The notes under the pieces: model-generated
The model's input: only the letters and a program-made list of their open reading frames with translations
What the model was told of the DNA's origin: nothing
The model's database searches: none
Made by a program: the position numbers and the translations under genes
Shown here: positions 23,195 to 31,343 of the stretch, piece after piece
Position numbering within the stretch: position 1 is the first letter of the stretch
Layout: each line of letters begins with the position of its first letter
Origin: Cryobacterium sp. HLT2-28
Lineage (GTDB): Bacteria; Actinomycetota; Actinomycetes; Actinomycetales; Microbacteriaceae
Assembly: GCF_004402495.1 (NCBI RefSeq)
Contig: NZ_SOFH01000023.1
Coordinates: forward strand, 248,001 to 312,000
Reading direction: 5' to 3'
DNA: 64,000 bases

Positions 23195-24334
23195 ATGGGA
23201 ATCGAATTCGCCCGCTCTGAGCGGTCGACCATCGGCATTGAGTGGGAACTCGCCCTGGTCGACCGCCAGACCGGCGACCTCGTGTGCATCGCCGACGAGG
23301 TGCTGGCGGGGCTCTGCGGGCCAGGCGGCTCGCCGCATCCGAAGATCACCGGCGAACTGCTGCTCAACACGGTCGAGCTGGTTTCGGGGGTCCATCACAC
23401 GGTGGCCGGGGCGGTCGCGGATGTTGTCGGCCAGGTCGCCGAGGTGCGGGCGATCACCGATCCGCGGGGCGTCGATCTCATCTGCAGCGGGTCGCATCCG
23501 TTCGGCCAGTGGTTCGACCAGGAGGTCACGGACAAGGCCAGGTACCACCGCCTGATCGACCGCACCCAGTGGTGGGGGCGCAACATGATGATCTGGGGCA
23601 TCCACGTGCACGTGGGCATCGAGGACCGCGCCAAGGTGATCCCCATCCTGAACGGGCTGCTCACCTATCTGCCGCACCTGCAGGCGCTGTCCGCGTCGAG
23701 TCCGTTCTGGGCGGGCGTGAACACCGGTTACGCCTCGAATCGCGCCCAGATGTTCCAGCAGCTCCCGACGGCGGGCCTGCCGTGGATCCTGGACGACTGG
23801 GCCGCGTGGGAACGCTACGTCGAGGACATGACCGTCACCGGGATCGTCGACGATGTCACCGAGGTGCGCTGGGACATCCGCCCGTCGCCACGCTGGGGCA
23901 CGATCGAGATCCGCGCCTGCGACGGGGTGTCGACGGCCGAGGAACTCGGGGCGATCGCCGCGTTAATCCAATGCCTGGTCGAGTGGATGTCGACGCGGCT
24001 GGACGCGGGCGAGACCGTGCTGCAACTGCAGCCCTGGTTCGTGCGCGAAAACAAGTGGCGCGCCTCGCGGTACGGGCTCGACGCGGAGATCATCCTCGAC
24101 GCCGCCGGGGCCGAATGCCCCGTCGTCGACGACGTGCGGCGCCTGATCGAAGTGCTCTCCCCCGTGGCTGAGCGCCTCGGCTGCCTGGCGGAACTGCTCC
24201 AGCTCAACCTGATCCTCGACGCCGGGGCCAGCTACCAACGCCAGTTGCGGGTGGCGGACGCCGCCGACGGGAGCCTGCCGGCGGTTGTTCGCGCACTCGC
24301 CGACGAGCTGCGCACGGGACTCATCGCGCGCTGA
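23195..24334 (+). CDS. Carboxylate-amine ligase, GCS2/YbdK family (glutamate-cysteine ligase-like)
   Basis: ATP-grasp-like ligase of the GCS2 family, which joins glutamate to an amine, weakly to cysteine in tested YbdK proteins. 379 residues from ATG 23195, with GAAAGG upstream; a GTG at 23147 is a weaker alternative. Family features: STIGIEWELALVDRQTGDL, GSHPFGQWFDQ, WGIHVHVGIEDR, and IRPSPRWGTIEIRACDG. Actinobacteria make mycothiol rather than glutathione, so a true glutathione role is doubtful. It is flanked by two decayed genes, in an accessory region. Confidence 0.87.
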   Translation: MGIEFARSERSTIGIEWELALVDRQTGDLVCIADEVLAGLCGPGGSPHPKITGELLLNTVELVSGVHHTVAGAVADVVGQVAEVRAITDPRGVDLICSGSHPFGQWFDQEVTDKARYHRLIDRTQWWGRNMMIWGIHVHVGIEDRAKVIPILNGLLTYLPHLQALSASSPFWAGVNTGYASNRAQMFQQLPTAGLPWILDDWAAWERYVEDMTVTGIVDDVTEVRWDIRPSPRWGTIEIRACDGVSTAEELGAIAALIQCLVEWMSTRLDAGETVLQLQPWFVRENKWRASRYGLDAEIILDAAGAECPVVDDVRRLIEVLSPVAERLGCLAELLQLNLILDAGASYQRQLRVADAADGSLPAVVRALADELRTGLIAR

Positions 24335-24437
24335 ACGCGTTGCGGTTCCCCACCACAATATGGGTTTGATCAGGTTATCCACACCCTGGTGTGGGGGTCG
24401 GTTGGGTGCCTGTGGATGTCGGTGGCTGGGTGCGGGT

Positions 24438-25308
24438 ATGGCCACCCTGGTGAGCACCACCCAGCAGCAGCTCGGACTGCTCTTTGACGCGGTCGCGGTC
24501 GCGGTCGCGGTCGCGGTCGCGGACCGGGTGATCGCGCAGTGTTTCGCGTTCCGGGCGGAGTTGATCGATCAGACCCGCCGGTTCAGCGAGGCGCACGCGG
24601 CGGAGATCCCGCGGGGACCGCAAGCGTTGTGGAGCCGGGAGGAGATCGCGCAGCGGGAGCTCTCCAGTGAGCTGGCCGCGACGCTGCGGATCCCGGAGCG
24701 CAGCGCGGAGACCCTGCTCGCGGAAAGTAAGGCCCTGGTCCAGGACCTCCCCGCAACCCGGGCGGCCCTGCATGACGGGGTGATCAGTTACCGGCACGCG
24801 CAGGCGATAGTCCAGCAGTCCTGGTCGATCCCCGAGGAGGGTGTGGCCGCGTTCGAACAGGCACTGCTGCCCTCGGCGGAGCACCTGACGGTGGCCAAGC
24901 TCAAGCACAAGGCCCGGCTGCTGCGGGAACGGTTGCACCCGGAGACGATCACGGCGCGGCATGCCGAGTCGATCGCGAAGCGCACCTCGTCCGTGGCGCG
25001 ACGCTTCGCTCCGCATCCCGGGATGCAACCGGCCAGCAAGGGGTGCCGAACTTGATCACTCCCATGACCGGGCTCTCCTCGGTGAGACCGCGCACGACAA
25101 CCTCGCCCACCTCTGCAGACCCAACCATGCGTTGAAGACCCAAACCCGGTGGACCGTGGCCCAGCAGCCCGGCGGCATCCTGACCTGGACCTCCCCCACC
25201 GGACGAGACTTCGTCACCGAACCGGCCACTGTACTCCCGGCCACCTCGCAATCCACCGGGCCACCCGTACCCAAAGCCGCCACATTGCCCGACGACCCAC
25301 CGTTCTGA
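24438..25308 (+). pseudogene. DUF222/HNH endonuclease gene, broken by internal deletion and frameshift
   Basis: Residues from ATG 24438 (MATLVSTTQQQLGLLFDAV) match the N-terminal part of DUF222 proteins up to LHPETITARHAESIAKR. Then, near 24990-25010, similarity jumps to another frame that reads the C-terminal HNH part: IPGCNRPARGAELDHSHD, AHDNLAHLCRPNHALK, WTSPTGRDFVTEP. About 150 residues of the middle DUF222 domain are absent. The first half would stop at 25055. The 5' end contains five perfect GCGGTC repeats (24489-24518, coding VAVAVAVA). DUF222-HNH genes are multicopy and often decayed in this family. Confidence 0.85.
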
Positions 25309-25326
25309 GGCCGGGGATCTCGACAA

Positions 25327-25370
25327 GCTCGATCAACGAGGCTCGATCACCGGGCGCTCGATCACCGGGG
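25327..25370 (+). repeat. Three-unit GCTCGATCA tandem repeat
   Basis: Units GCTCGATCAACGAG, GCTCGATCACCGGGC and GCTCGATCACCGGGG in the gap between the broken HNH gene and the NUDIX gene, preceded by ATCTCGACAA. It resembles dispersed intergenic repeats of Microbacteriaceae. Confidence 0.6.
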
Positions 25371-25395
25371 GTCGGGTCGACGCCACCGGCTCGTC

Positions 25396-25401
25396 TAGCC
25401 T
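25396..25401 (+). promoter_or_regulatory. -10 box of a leaderless promoter for the NUDIX gene
   Basis: TAGCCT followed by TCGAAG and the ATG at 25408 (6-nt spacer). Confidence 0.45.
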
Positions 25402-25407
25402 TCGAAG

Positions 25408-25989
25408 ATGCACTCGCTCCTTCAGCTCGCCGCAGCAACAGCCATTCAGACGTCCTTGACCGAGTGGCTGCCGGCCGATCCCTCCCAGACACTGCTTCGC
25501 ACCGAGTACGCCTCGTTTGTGCGTGCCGGCGGCGGCGGCGCACTTGACCGGGACGGCGGTGCGGAGCACCTGACCGCGAGCTGCTTCGTTTTCACGCCGG
25601 ACCTGCGTCAAGTGTTGCTCTGCTTTCACCGGAAGGGACAGTTCTGGGTTCAGCTGGGCGGGCATATCGAATCCGCAGACTTGTCCGTGGCCGCTGCCGC
25701 ACTCCGCGAGGCCCGCGAGGAGGGCGGCATCGCCGAGCTGCGTTCCCTGGGCGACGCGCCGATCGACGTGCACCGGCACGCTCTGAGTTCCCGATTCGGG
25801 CACTGCACCACCCACTGGGACGTCGGCTTTGCGGCCATCGCCCCTGCGGAGGCGATTCCCGTGACCAGCTCGGAAAGCGAGGAGGTCGCCTGGTGGCCGA
25901 CGGACGCCCTTCCAGACAACGTCCCGTCGGGCTTCGGTGACCGCCTGGCCGTTGTGCTCCGAGAGTTGGAGCACCGACGAAATGACTAG
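25408..25989 (+). CDS. NUDIX hydrolase
   Basis: Hydrolyses a nucleoside diphosphate linked to another group; the substrate is unknown. 193 residues. The Nudix helix is GGHIESADLSVAAAALREAREEGG. It has Asp where the first Glu of the consensus is expected and one additional residue before the RE pair, a variant seen in a NUDIX subgroup, while REAREEGG keeps the metal-binding glutamates. The ~50 residues before the fold are a helical extension. The 3' end overlaps that of the LLM oxidoreductase by 4 bp (convergent). Confidence 0.88.
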   Translation: MHSLLQLAAATAIQTSLTEWLPADPSQTLLRTEYASFVRAGGGGALDRDGGAEHLTASCFVFTPDLRQVLLCFHRKGQFWVQLGGHIESADLSVAAAALREAREEGGIAELRSLGDAPIDVHRHALSSRFGHCTTHWDVGFAAIAPAEAIPVTSSESEEVAWWPTDALPDNVPSGFGDRLAVVLRELEHRRND

Positions 25990-26777
25990 ACCCGGTTCTT
26001 GTCGTCGCGCCAGGCGAGCCAGTCGGTCAGCCGGTCGAGCTTGTAGTGCGGGCCCGACAGCCCCAGGGTGAACAGGCGAGCGCCGAGGTCGTAGAGCTGG
26101 TCCGCCTCTTCCACGCTCCGGCCGCGGAGCTCGGTCGAGATCTCGATCTCGGCCGGGTCCCGGCCGACCGTGTCGCACCAGCCGGCCAGAACACCGAGCT
26201 TGTGCTCGAGCACCTCCGGGCTCGAGAACGAATGCCAGATGTCGGCGTGCTGGGCGACGATGCGGAGCGTCTTCTTCTCGCCGCCGCCTCCGATGAGCAC
26301 AGGGATCTTCCGGGTGGGCGGCGGGTTGAGCCTGGCCCACCGCGCCTCGATCCGCGGCAGGTTCTCGGCCAGCGAGTCCAGCCGCGTGCCGACGGTGCCG
26401 AAGTCGTAGCCGTACTCGTCGTAGTCGCGTTCGAACCAGCCCGAGCCGGTGCCGAAGATGAACCGGCCCCCGCTGATGTGGTCGATGGTGCGGGCCATGT
26501 CGGCCTGCAGGTCGGGATTGCGGTAGCTGTTGCAGTTGACCAGGGCGCCGAGTTCAATGGTGGAGGTCTGCTCGGCCCAGGCCGCCAGGATCGTCCAGGA
26601 TTCGAAATGCAGGCCGTTCCGGTCACCCGACAACGGGAAGAAGTGGTCCCAGTTGAAGGCGACGTCGGTGCCCATGGCCTCGACCTGGGCGACCGCGTCC
26701 CGGATCGTGGCGTACTCGGCGTGCTGCGGCGCCAATTGCGCGCCGACGCGCACCGGGCGGGAGGCTGCGGAAGTCAT
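25986..26777 (-). CDS. LLM-class F420-dependent oxidoreductase
   Basis: Luciferase-like TIM-barrel enzyme that uses F420 (or flavin). 263 residues with typical features: FNWDHFFPL, IELGALVNCNSYRNPDLQAD, RTIDHISGGRFIFGTGSGW, and IPVLIGGGGEKKTLRIVA. The substrate is unknown. Start at ATG 26777, supported by TAGGAT 6 nt upstream. Together with the DDN-like protein at 13.5 kb it points to F420 use. It separates ffh from the accessory patch. Confidence 0.88.
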   Translation of the reverse strand: MTSAASRPVRVGAQLAPQHAEYATIRDAVAQVEAMGTDVAFNWDHFFPLSGDRNGLHFESWTILAAWAEQTSTIELGALVNCNSYRNPDLQADMARTIDHISGGRFIFGTGSGWFERDYDEYGYDFGTVGTRLDSLAENLPRIEARWARLNPPPTRKIPVLIGGGGEKKTLRIVAQHADIWHSFSSPEVLEHKLGVLAGWCDTVGRDPAEIEISTELRGRSVEEADQLYDLGARLFTLGLSGPHYKLDRLTDWLAWRDDKNRV

Positions 26778-26783
26778 GCGCTC

Positions 26784-26789
26784 ATCCTA
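26784..26789 (-). promoter_or_regulatory. -10 box of a leaderless promoter for the LLM oxidoreductase
   Basis: TAGGAT on the minus strand, then GAGCGC and the ATG at 26777. Confidence 0.5.
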
Positions 26790-26827
26790 AACCGGCGTTC
26801 GCACCTCTGAGCGGGCCGGCTCGGCCG

Positions 26828-28408
26828 CTACCGTCCGAGCATCTTCTGGAGTGCTGCCATCTCGTCTTCGGTCGGGCCGCCGGCCTTGCCCGCGACGGGC
26901 TTGCTGCCGCCCAGGCCGAAGCCTGTTCCACCGGCTGTGACGGCTCCGGCCGGCTTCTCGCCGGAGGCCAGCGCGGCGTTCTCCGCCGCCCGCTTGGCCG
27001 GGTTGCCCGACTTCGAGCCCTTCTTCTTGGGCTGCTGCTTGCCGCGGTTGCCGCCGAGTCCGGCGCCCGCCATCGGGCCCATGCCCGGGATGTTGGGCAT
27101 GCCGCCCTTGGCGACCGTTTTCATCATCTTCGCTGCCTGCTCGAAGCGCTGCACGAGCTGGTTGACCTCGGTCACGGTGGAGCCGGCACCGCGGGCGATG
27201 CGCAGCCGCCGGGAGCCGTTGAGGAGTTTCGGGGTGGTGCGTTCGGCCTTGGTCATCGACTGGATGATGGCCTCGGTGCGCACGATCTCACGCTCGTCGA
27301 AGTTCTCGAGCTGTTGCTTCATGGCACCCGCGCCCGGCAGCATGCTCATCATCTTCTTGATCGAACCCATGTTGCGCAGCTGCTGCATCTGGCCGAGGAA
27401 GTCGTCGAGCGTGAACGTGTCGGTGGAGAACTTCTCCGCCATCTTGCGCGCTTCGTCCTCGTCGAAGGCCCCCTGGGCCTGTTCGATCAGGGTGAGGATG
27501 TCACCGAGGTCGAGGATGCGACTGGCCATGCGGTCGGGGTGGAACGGCTCGAAGTCGTCCAGGCCTTCGCCCGTCGACGCGAACATGATCGGACGGCCGG
27601 TGATCGACGCCACCGACAGTGCGGCGCCACCGCGCGCGTCGCCGTCGAGCTTGGTCAGTACCACACCGGTGAAGTCGACGCCGTCCTGGAACGCCCTGGC
27701 AGTCGCGACGGCGTCCTGGCCGATCATCGCGTCGATGACGAAGAGGACCTCATCGGGTCCGATGGCCGCGCGAATATCCGAGGCTTGCTTCATCATGTCG
27801 GCGTCGACGCCGAGACGGCCGGCAGTGTCCACGATGACCACGTCGTGCATCTTCTGCTGGGCGAACTTGACGCCGTCGCGGGCCACCTGCACCGGGTTGC
27901 CGACACCGTTGCCCGGTTCGGGGGCGAAGACGGCAACGCCGGCCTGCTGCCCGACGACCTGGAGCTGGGTGACCGCGTTGGGGCGCTGGAGGTCGGCTGC
28001 GACGAGCACGGGGGTGTGACCGTCCTTGGCGAGCCACTTCGCCAGCTTGCCCGCGAGGGTCGTCTTTCCCGCGCCCTGGAGGCCGGCGAGCATGATGATG
28101 GTCGGCGGCTTCTTGGCGAATTCGAGCCGGCGCTGCTGGCCGCCGAGGATCTCGACGAGCTCCTCGTTGACGATCCGGACCACCTGCTGCGCCGGGTTCA
28201 GCGCCTTGCTGACCTCGTCGCCGAGGGCGCGCTCGCGCACCTTGCCGGTGAAGTCCTTGACGACGTCGAGGGCGACGTCGGCGTCGAGGAGGGCGCGACG
28301 GATCTCGCGGACGGTGCCGTCGACATCCGCCGCACTGAGCTTGCCCTTGGTGCGGAGATTCTTGAACGTCTCGGCCAGGCGATCTGAGAGGTTTCCAAAA
28401 GTAGCCAT
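26828..28408 (-). CDS. ffh: Signal recognition particle protein Ffh
   Basis: GTPase that binds SRP RNA and hydrophobic signal sequences and docks on FtsY. 526 residues. N domain (LSDRLAETFKNLRTKGKL), then the G domain with GLQGAGKTTLAGKLAKWL, VDTAGRLGVD and LTKLDGDARGG. The Met-rich M domain has MLPGAGAMKQQ and an RLRIARGAGSTVTEVNQL RNA-binding stretch. The C-terminal ~90 residues are a Gly/Lys-rich extension. A TAAAGT hexamer lies 9 nt before the ATG. ABM and DUF2004 genes separate it from ftsY. Confidence 0.97.
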   Translation of the reverse strand: MATFGNLSDRLAETFKNLRTKGKLSAADVDGTVREIRRALLDADVALDVVKDFTGKVRERALGDEVSKALNPAQQVVRIVNEELVEILGGQQRRLEFAKKPPTIIMLAGLQGAGKTTLAGKLAKWLAKDGHTPVLVAADLQRPNAVTQLQVVGQQAGVAVFAPEPGNGVGNPVQVARDGVKFAQQKMHDVVIVDTAGRLGVDADMMKQASDIRAAIGPDEVLFVIDAMIGQDAVATARAFQDGVDFTGVVLTKLDGDARGGAALSVASITGRPIMFASTGEGLDDFEPFHPDRMASRILDLGDILTLIEQAQGAFDEDEARKMAEKFSTDTFTLDDFLGQMQQLRNMGSIKKMMSMLPGAGAMKQQLENFDEREIVRTEAIIQSMTKAERTTPKLLNGSRRLRIARGAGSTVTEVNQLVQRFEQAAKMMKTVAKGGMPNIPGMGPMAGAGLGGNRGKQQPKKKGSKSGNPAKRAAENAALASGEKPAGAVTAGGTGFGLGGSKPVAGKAGGPTEDEMAALQKMLGR

Positions 28409-28486
28409 TGTGCTTCTACTTTAACCGGTCCGGAGGTCTATCGTGAGCGGGTGCGCCGTTGGCGCATTCTCAGGTCTGGAGCCGTC

Positions 28487-28798
28487 TTGTCCGTAGTAGT
28501 CATCGCAACACTCACCCCGAAGCCCGGCCGCAACCAGGAGATCCTCGACGCGCTGGCCGTTGTCGCCCCCAAGGCGCACGCCGAACCGGGCTGCGAGCTC
28601 TACGCGGCGCACACCGACGGCGACCGGGTCTTCATGGTCGAGCGCTGGTCCACGGCCGAAGACCTGGCCGCCCACGCCGCCGGTGCGGCCATCGCCGAAT
28701 TGAACGCGCTCACCGGCGACGCCGTCGCCGGTCCGGCCGAGGTGCATGTGCTCGCCAACATGCCCTTCGGCGATCCGGCCAAGGGCACAATCCAGTAG
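28487..28798 (+). CDS. Antibiotic biosynthesis monooxygenase (ABM) domain protein
   Basis: 103-residue dimeric alpha-beta protein of the ABM/quinol-monooxygenase type. The TTG start at 28487 (MSVVVIATLTPKPGRNQEIL) is preceded by GGAG at good spacing and gives the usual length; the frame continues upstream without similarity. Typical features are AEPGCELYAAHTDGDRVFMVERW and the C-terminal LANMPFGDPAKGT. The substrate is unknown. It lies on the plus strand, divergent from ffh, between ffh and ftsY. Confidence 0.82.
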   Translation: MSVVVIATLTPKPGRNQEILDALAVVAPKAHAEPGCELYAAHTDGDRVFMVERWSTAEDLAAHAAGAAIAELNALTGDAVAGPAEVHVLANMPFGDPAKGTIQ

Positions 28799-28840
28799 AA
28801 CTCCCGGCCCAGTAGAAGTCCCGGCCGGCCCCGGCGCCCG

Positions 28841-29344
28841 TTACTGCTCGACGGCGATGACCACGGGGTCTCCGTGCACGTCGATCGTCACCACGAGCAG
28901 GGCGTCGGTCTCGTCGGGACTGATCGAGTACTCGAGCACCGCGAAGTGCTCCTCGCTGCGGAAATGGTGCGGGTGGAAGCCCACCCGCTGCAGCTGGATC
29001 GAGCGGAGGAAGTCGATCTGTTTGTCGCCGGAGTCCCAGATGAGGGCATCTTCGAGGGCCTCCGGGTCCATCTCCTCGAGTTCGGTCGTGATGTAGGCGC
29101 TCGTCACTGAGCGCTCCGCACTGAGGTCGGCCACGAGCGACTCGCGAGCCTGGGAATCCAGTTCCTCGAGCGCGTTGACCATGGCCGCTGCGATGTCGAG
29201 GGCCTCGATCGACACGGAGTCCTCGTCGGGCGAGCTCAGGTCGATCTGCACGTCCTGGTCGCCCAGTTCGGCCGTGTCCGACCAGTACACCTCGCCCGCG
29301 TCGTCGCTGCCGAGGATTCCGAAGAAATCGTGTTCGATGGTCAT
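28841..29344 (-). CDS. DUF2004 family protein
   Basis: Acidic protein of 167 residues or so from ATG 29344 (MTIEHDFFGILGSDDAGEVY). GGAC lies 4-5 nt upstream, in the 7-nt gap after ftsY. DUF2004 proteins begin with this IEHDFFG pattern. The central part is Glu/Asp-rich (ALEELDSQARESLVADL) and the C-terminal part is beta-rich (HFAVLEYSISPDETDALLVV). The function is unknown; linkage to ftsY is probably transcriptional only. Confidence 0.8.
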   Translation of the reverse strand: MTIEHDFFGILGSDDAGEVYWSDTAELGDQDVQIDLSSPDEDSVSIEALDIAAAMVNALEELDSQARESLVADLSAERSVTSAYITTELEEMDPEALEDALIWDSGDKQIDFLRSIQLQRVGFHPHHFRSEEHFAVLEYSISPDETDALLVVTIDVHGDPVVIAVEQ

Positions 29345-29351
29345 GTACGTC

Positions 29352-30227
29352 CTATCCGACGAGTTGTTGCGCGAAGACGTGCGGCGTGAAACCGGTGAGG
29401 TCGTTGATCCCCTCACCCTGGCCGACGAGTTTGATGGGGATGCCGGTCTTCTCCTGCACGGCGAGCACGAACCCGCCCTTCGCGGAGCCGTCCAGCTTCG
29501 TGAGCACGAGGCCGGTCACCCCGGCGTGTTCGATGAACGCCTCGGCCTGGGCGAGCCCGTTCTGGCCCGTGGTCGCGTCGAGCACGAGGAGGACCTCGGC
29601 GATCGGGGTCTGCTTCTCGATCACCCGGCGGATCTTGGTGAGCTCATCCATCAGGCCGCCCTTGGTCTGCAACCGGCCGGCGGTGTCGATGAGCACGATC
29701 TCGATGCCCTCGTTCATGGCCTTCTGCACGGTCTGGAAGGCGACGGATGCCGGATCCTGGCCGTGCGCCTGCGGCCGCACGATGTCGGCCCCGGCCCGTT
29801 CGGCCCAGGTGGCGAGTTGCTCGACGGCGGCGGCCCGGAAGGTGTCCGCCGCCCCGATCAGCACGCTGCGGTCGTAACCGCGGAGGAACTTCGCGAACTT
29901 GCCGATCGTCGTCGTCTTGCCGACGCCGTTGACGCCGACGACGAGCACGACCGCGGGTCGGGCGCTGAGGGTGAGGGTCGGGTTGTGCCGGGCGAGGCGT
30001 TCCTCGATGCCCTCGCGGAGCATCCGTTGCAGGTCCACCGGGTCCGTCGTGTGGTACTTCGCCACCTTCGCCCGAAGCTCGGCGACGATCGCGTCGGTCA
30101 CGGCCGGCCCGAAGTCGGCCTGGATGAGCGCATCCTCGAGGTCGTCCCAGGTGTCGTCGTCGATCGTCTTCTTCGTGAACATGCCGCGCAGAGCGCCGGA
30201 GAGGGACCAGGAGGTGCGTTCTGCCAT
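29352..30227 (-). CDS. ftsY: Signal recognition particle receptor FtsY
   Basis: Membrane-docking GTPase that receives SRP-ribosome complexes. 291 residues: NG domains only, without the acidic A domain of E. coli FtsY, as is normal in many Gram-positives. G motifs: VGVNGVGKTTTIGKFAKFL, LIDTAGRLQTKGGLMDEL, LTKLDGSAKGG. The ATG at 30227 is preceded by TAGGCT with 6-nt spacing. In many actinobacteria smc sits directly upstream; here the sulfur assimilation block is inserted between them. Confidence 0.96.
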   Translation of the reverse strand: MAERTSWSLSGALRGMFTKKTIDDDTWDDLEDALIQADFGPAVTDAIVAELRAKVAKYHTTDPVDLQRMLREGIEERLARHNPTLTLSARPAVVLVVGVNGVGKTTTIGKFAKFLRGYDRSVLIGAADTFRAAAVEQLATWAERAGADIVRPQAHGQDPASVAFQTVQKAMNEGIEIVLIDTAGRLQTKGGLMDELTKIRRVIEKQTPIAEVLLVLDATTGQNGLAQAEAFIEHAGVTGLVLTKLDGSAKGGFVLAVQEKTGIPIKLVGQGEGINDLTGFTPHVFAQQLVG

Positions 30228-30233
30228 GCCTCT

Positions 30234-30239
30234 AGCCTA
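30234..30239 (-). promoter_or_regulatory. -10 box of a leaderless promoter for ftsY
   Basis: TAGGCT on the minus strand, then AGAGGC and the ATG at 30227. Confidence 0.5.
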
Positions 30240-30413
30240 TGGCTCGGGACCTTCGGACCTAGCCGAACGGGCGGGCCGGCACGACACTGCACTCATGTCG
30301 ACGCACACCACGACGCCCGGCCGCACGGGCTCGAGCCTCGCCCGGCGCACCGGCTACCCGATCAGCCGGCGGTGAAGGCCGACATCCGCGGTAACACAGC
30401 CGGTGCGACCCGG

Positions 30414-30419
30414 CAGAAT
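30414..30419 (+). promoter_or_regulatory. -10-like box of a leaderless promoter for the CbiX gene
   Basis: CAGAAT, then GGTCGA and the GTG start at 30426. The hexamer lacks the first T of the consensus. Confidence 0.35.
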
Positions 30420-30425
30420 GGTCGA

Positions 30426-31136
30426 GTGAGCACTCAGACTCCCCCAGCGCTCGTCGGGATCGCCCACGGCACCTCGTCGGCACACGGCCAGGCTGCGGTC
30501 GCCGGCCTGATGCGCGCCGTGGCCGCCGCCCGGCCCGACCTGACGGTCGTCTCCGGCTTCGTCGACGTGCAACAGCCCGACACCCCGGCGACCCTGGCCG
30601 CCCTCCCGGCGGGGCTTCCCGCCGTCATCGTGCCGCTGCTCCTGTCGGCGGGCTACCACGTGCACGTCGACCTGACCGAGGCCGTGCGGGCCGAGACCGG
30701 GCGCTCAGTGCTGCTTGCCGGCGCGCTCGGGCCCGACGACCGCATCATCGCGGTGCTCCGACAACGACTCGCGGAGGCCGGTCTCCGACCGGACGACGTG
30801 GTCGTGCTGGCCGTCGCCGGCTCGAGCGATGCTCGGGCTGTGGCTGCCTGCCGGGTCGTGGCCGAGCGCCTCGCGGATGCCGCCGGGCGCGAGGTGACCC
30901 TCGGCTTCCTCTCCGCCGCCACACCCCGGCTGGCCTGCGCGGTGACGAGGGTCAGGATCAACCGGCCGGGCCGGCGGGTCGTCGCCAGCAGCTACCTGCT
31001 CGCCCCCGGTTACTTCCAGGGACTGGTCGAGAAGGCCGGCGCGGATGTCGTGACCCGCCCACTCCTCGTGCCGGACGAGCCGGCCCCGGCGCCCCTCGTC
31101 GAGGTCGTCATCGACCGGTATTCCGCCGCGCGATAG
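30426..31136 (+). CDS. Sirohydrochlorin chelatase (CbiX/SirB family)
   Basis: Inserts Fe2+ (or Co2+) into sirohydrochlorin, the last step to siroheme. 236 residues, GTG start at 30426 (VSTQTPPALVGIAHGTSS). Two CbiX-type repeats: the first with LVGIAHGTSS and metal-binding His in LLLSAGYHVHVDL, the second with VVVLAVAGSSDARAVA. It precedes the sulfite reductase gene by 207 nt on the same strand. Together with the CysG-like protein at 39-40 kb it would complete siroheme supply for that reductase. Confidence 0.9.
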   Translation: MSTQTPPALVGIAHGTSSAHGQAAVAGLMRAVAAARPDLTVVSGFVDVQQPDTPATLAALPAGLPAVIVPLLLSAGYHVHVDLTEAVRAETGRSVLLAGALGPDDRIIAVLRQRLAEAGLRPDDVVVLAVAGSSDARAVAACRVVAERLADAAGREVTLGFLSAATPRLACAVTRVRINRPGRRVVASSYLLAPGYFQGLVEKAGADVVTRPLLVPDEPAPAPLVEVVIDRYSAAR

Positions 31137-31223
31137 CCGCCTCCGCGACGCCCGAGCGCGACATCCGTTCCCGGCGCACCATAGCCGACCCGGCCTGCCG
31201 AGCCCCACTGTGACGCCGCGCTA

Positions 31224-31250
31224 CGGCGCGTGACAGGCCGTTACGCGCCG
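31224..31250. promoter_or_regulatory. 27-bp inverted repeat upstream of the sulfite reductase promoter
   Basis: Perfect arms CGGCGCGT and ACGCGCCG, 11-nt spacer, lying just ahead of the candidate -35 at 31253. Its position suits a transcription-factor site. The regulator is unknown and none is encoded nearby. Confidence 0.35.
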
Positions 31251-31252
31251 GG

Positions 31253-31282
31253 GAGACACCGACCCCCCGTTCTCGGTACGTT
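31253..31282 (+). promoter_or_regulatory. Candidate promoter of the sulfur assimilation operon
   Basis: GAGACA (31253-31258), 18-nt spacer, TACGTT (31277-31282). It would give a leader of ~55 nt with a very strong ribosome binding site AAGGAGGAGG at 31328-31337. Confidence 0.35.
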
Positions 31283-31343
31283 TTCTCCCACGCGGTCCGG
31301 CATCCGTTGTCGCCGTAGTCGCGTTCAAGGAGGAGGAACCATC

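Noticed and set aside
28409..28440. TAAAGT upstream of ffh as another leaderless promoter
   Set aside because: The spacer is 9 nt, longer than in the consistent set, and no -35 is seen; it could be a normal -10 with a very short leader.
30296..30376. 26-codon ATG frame between ftsY and cbiX that might be a leader peptide
   Set aside because: No ribosome binding site, no -10 at leaderless distance, no Cys codons and no attenuator-like hairpin nearby.
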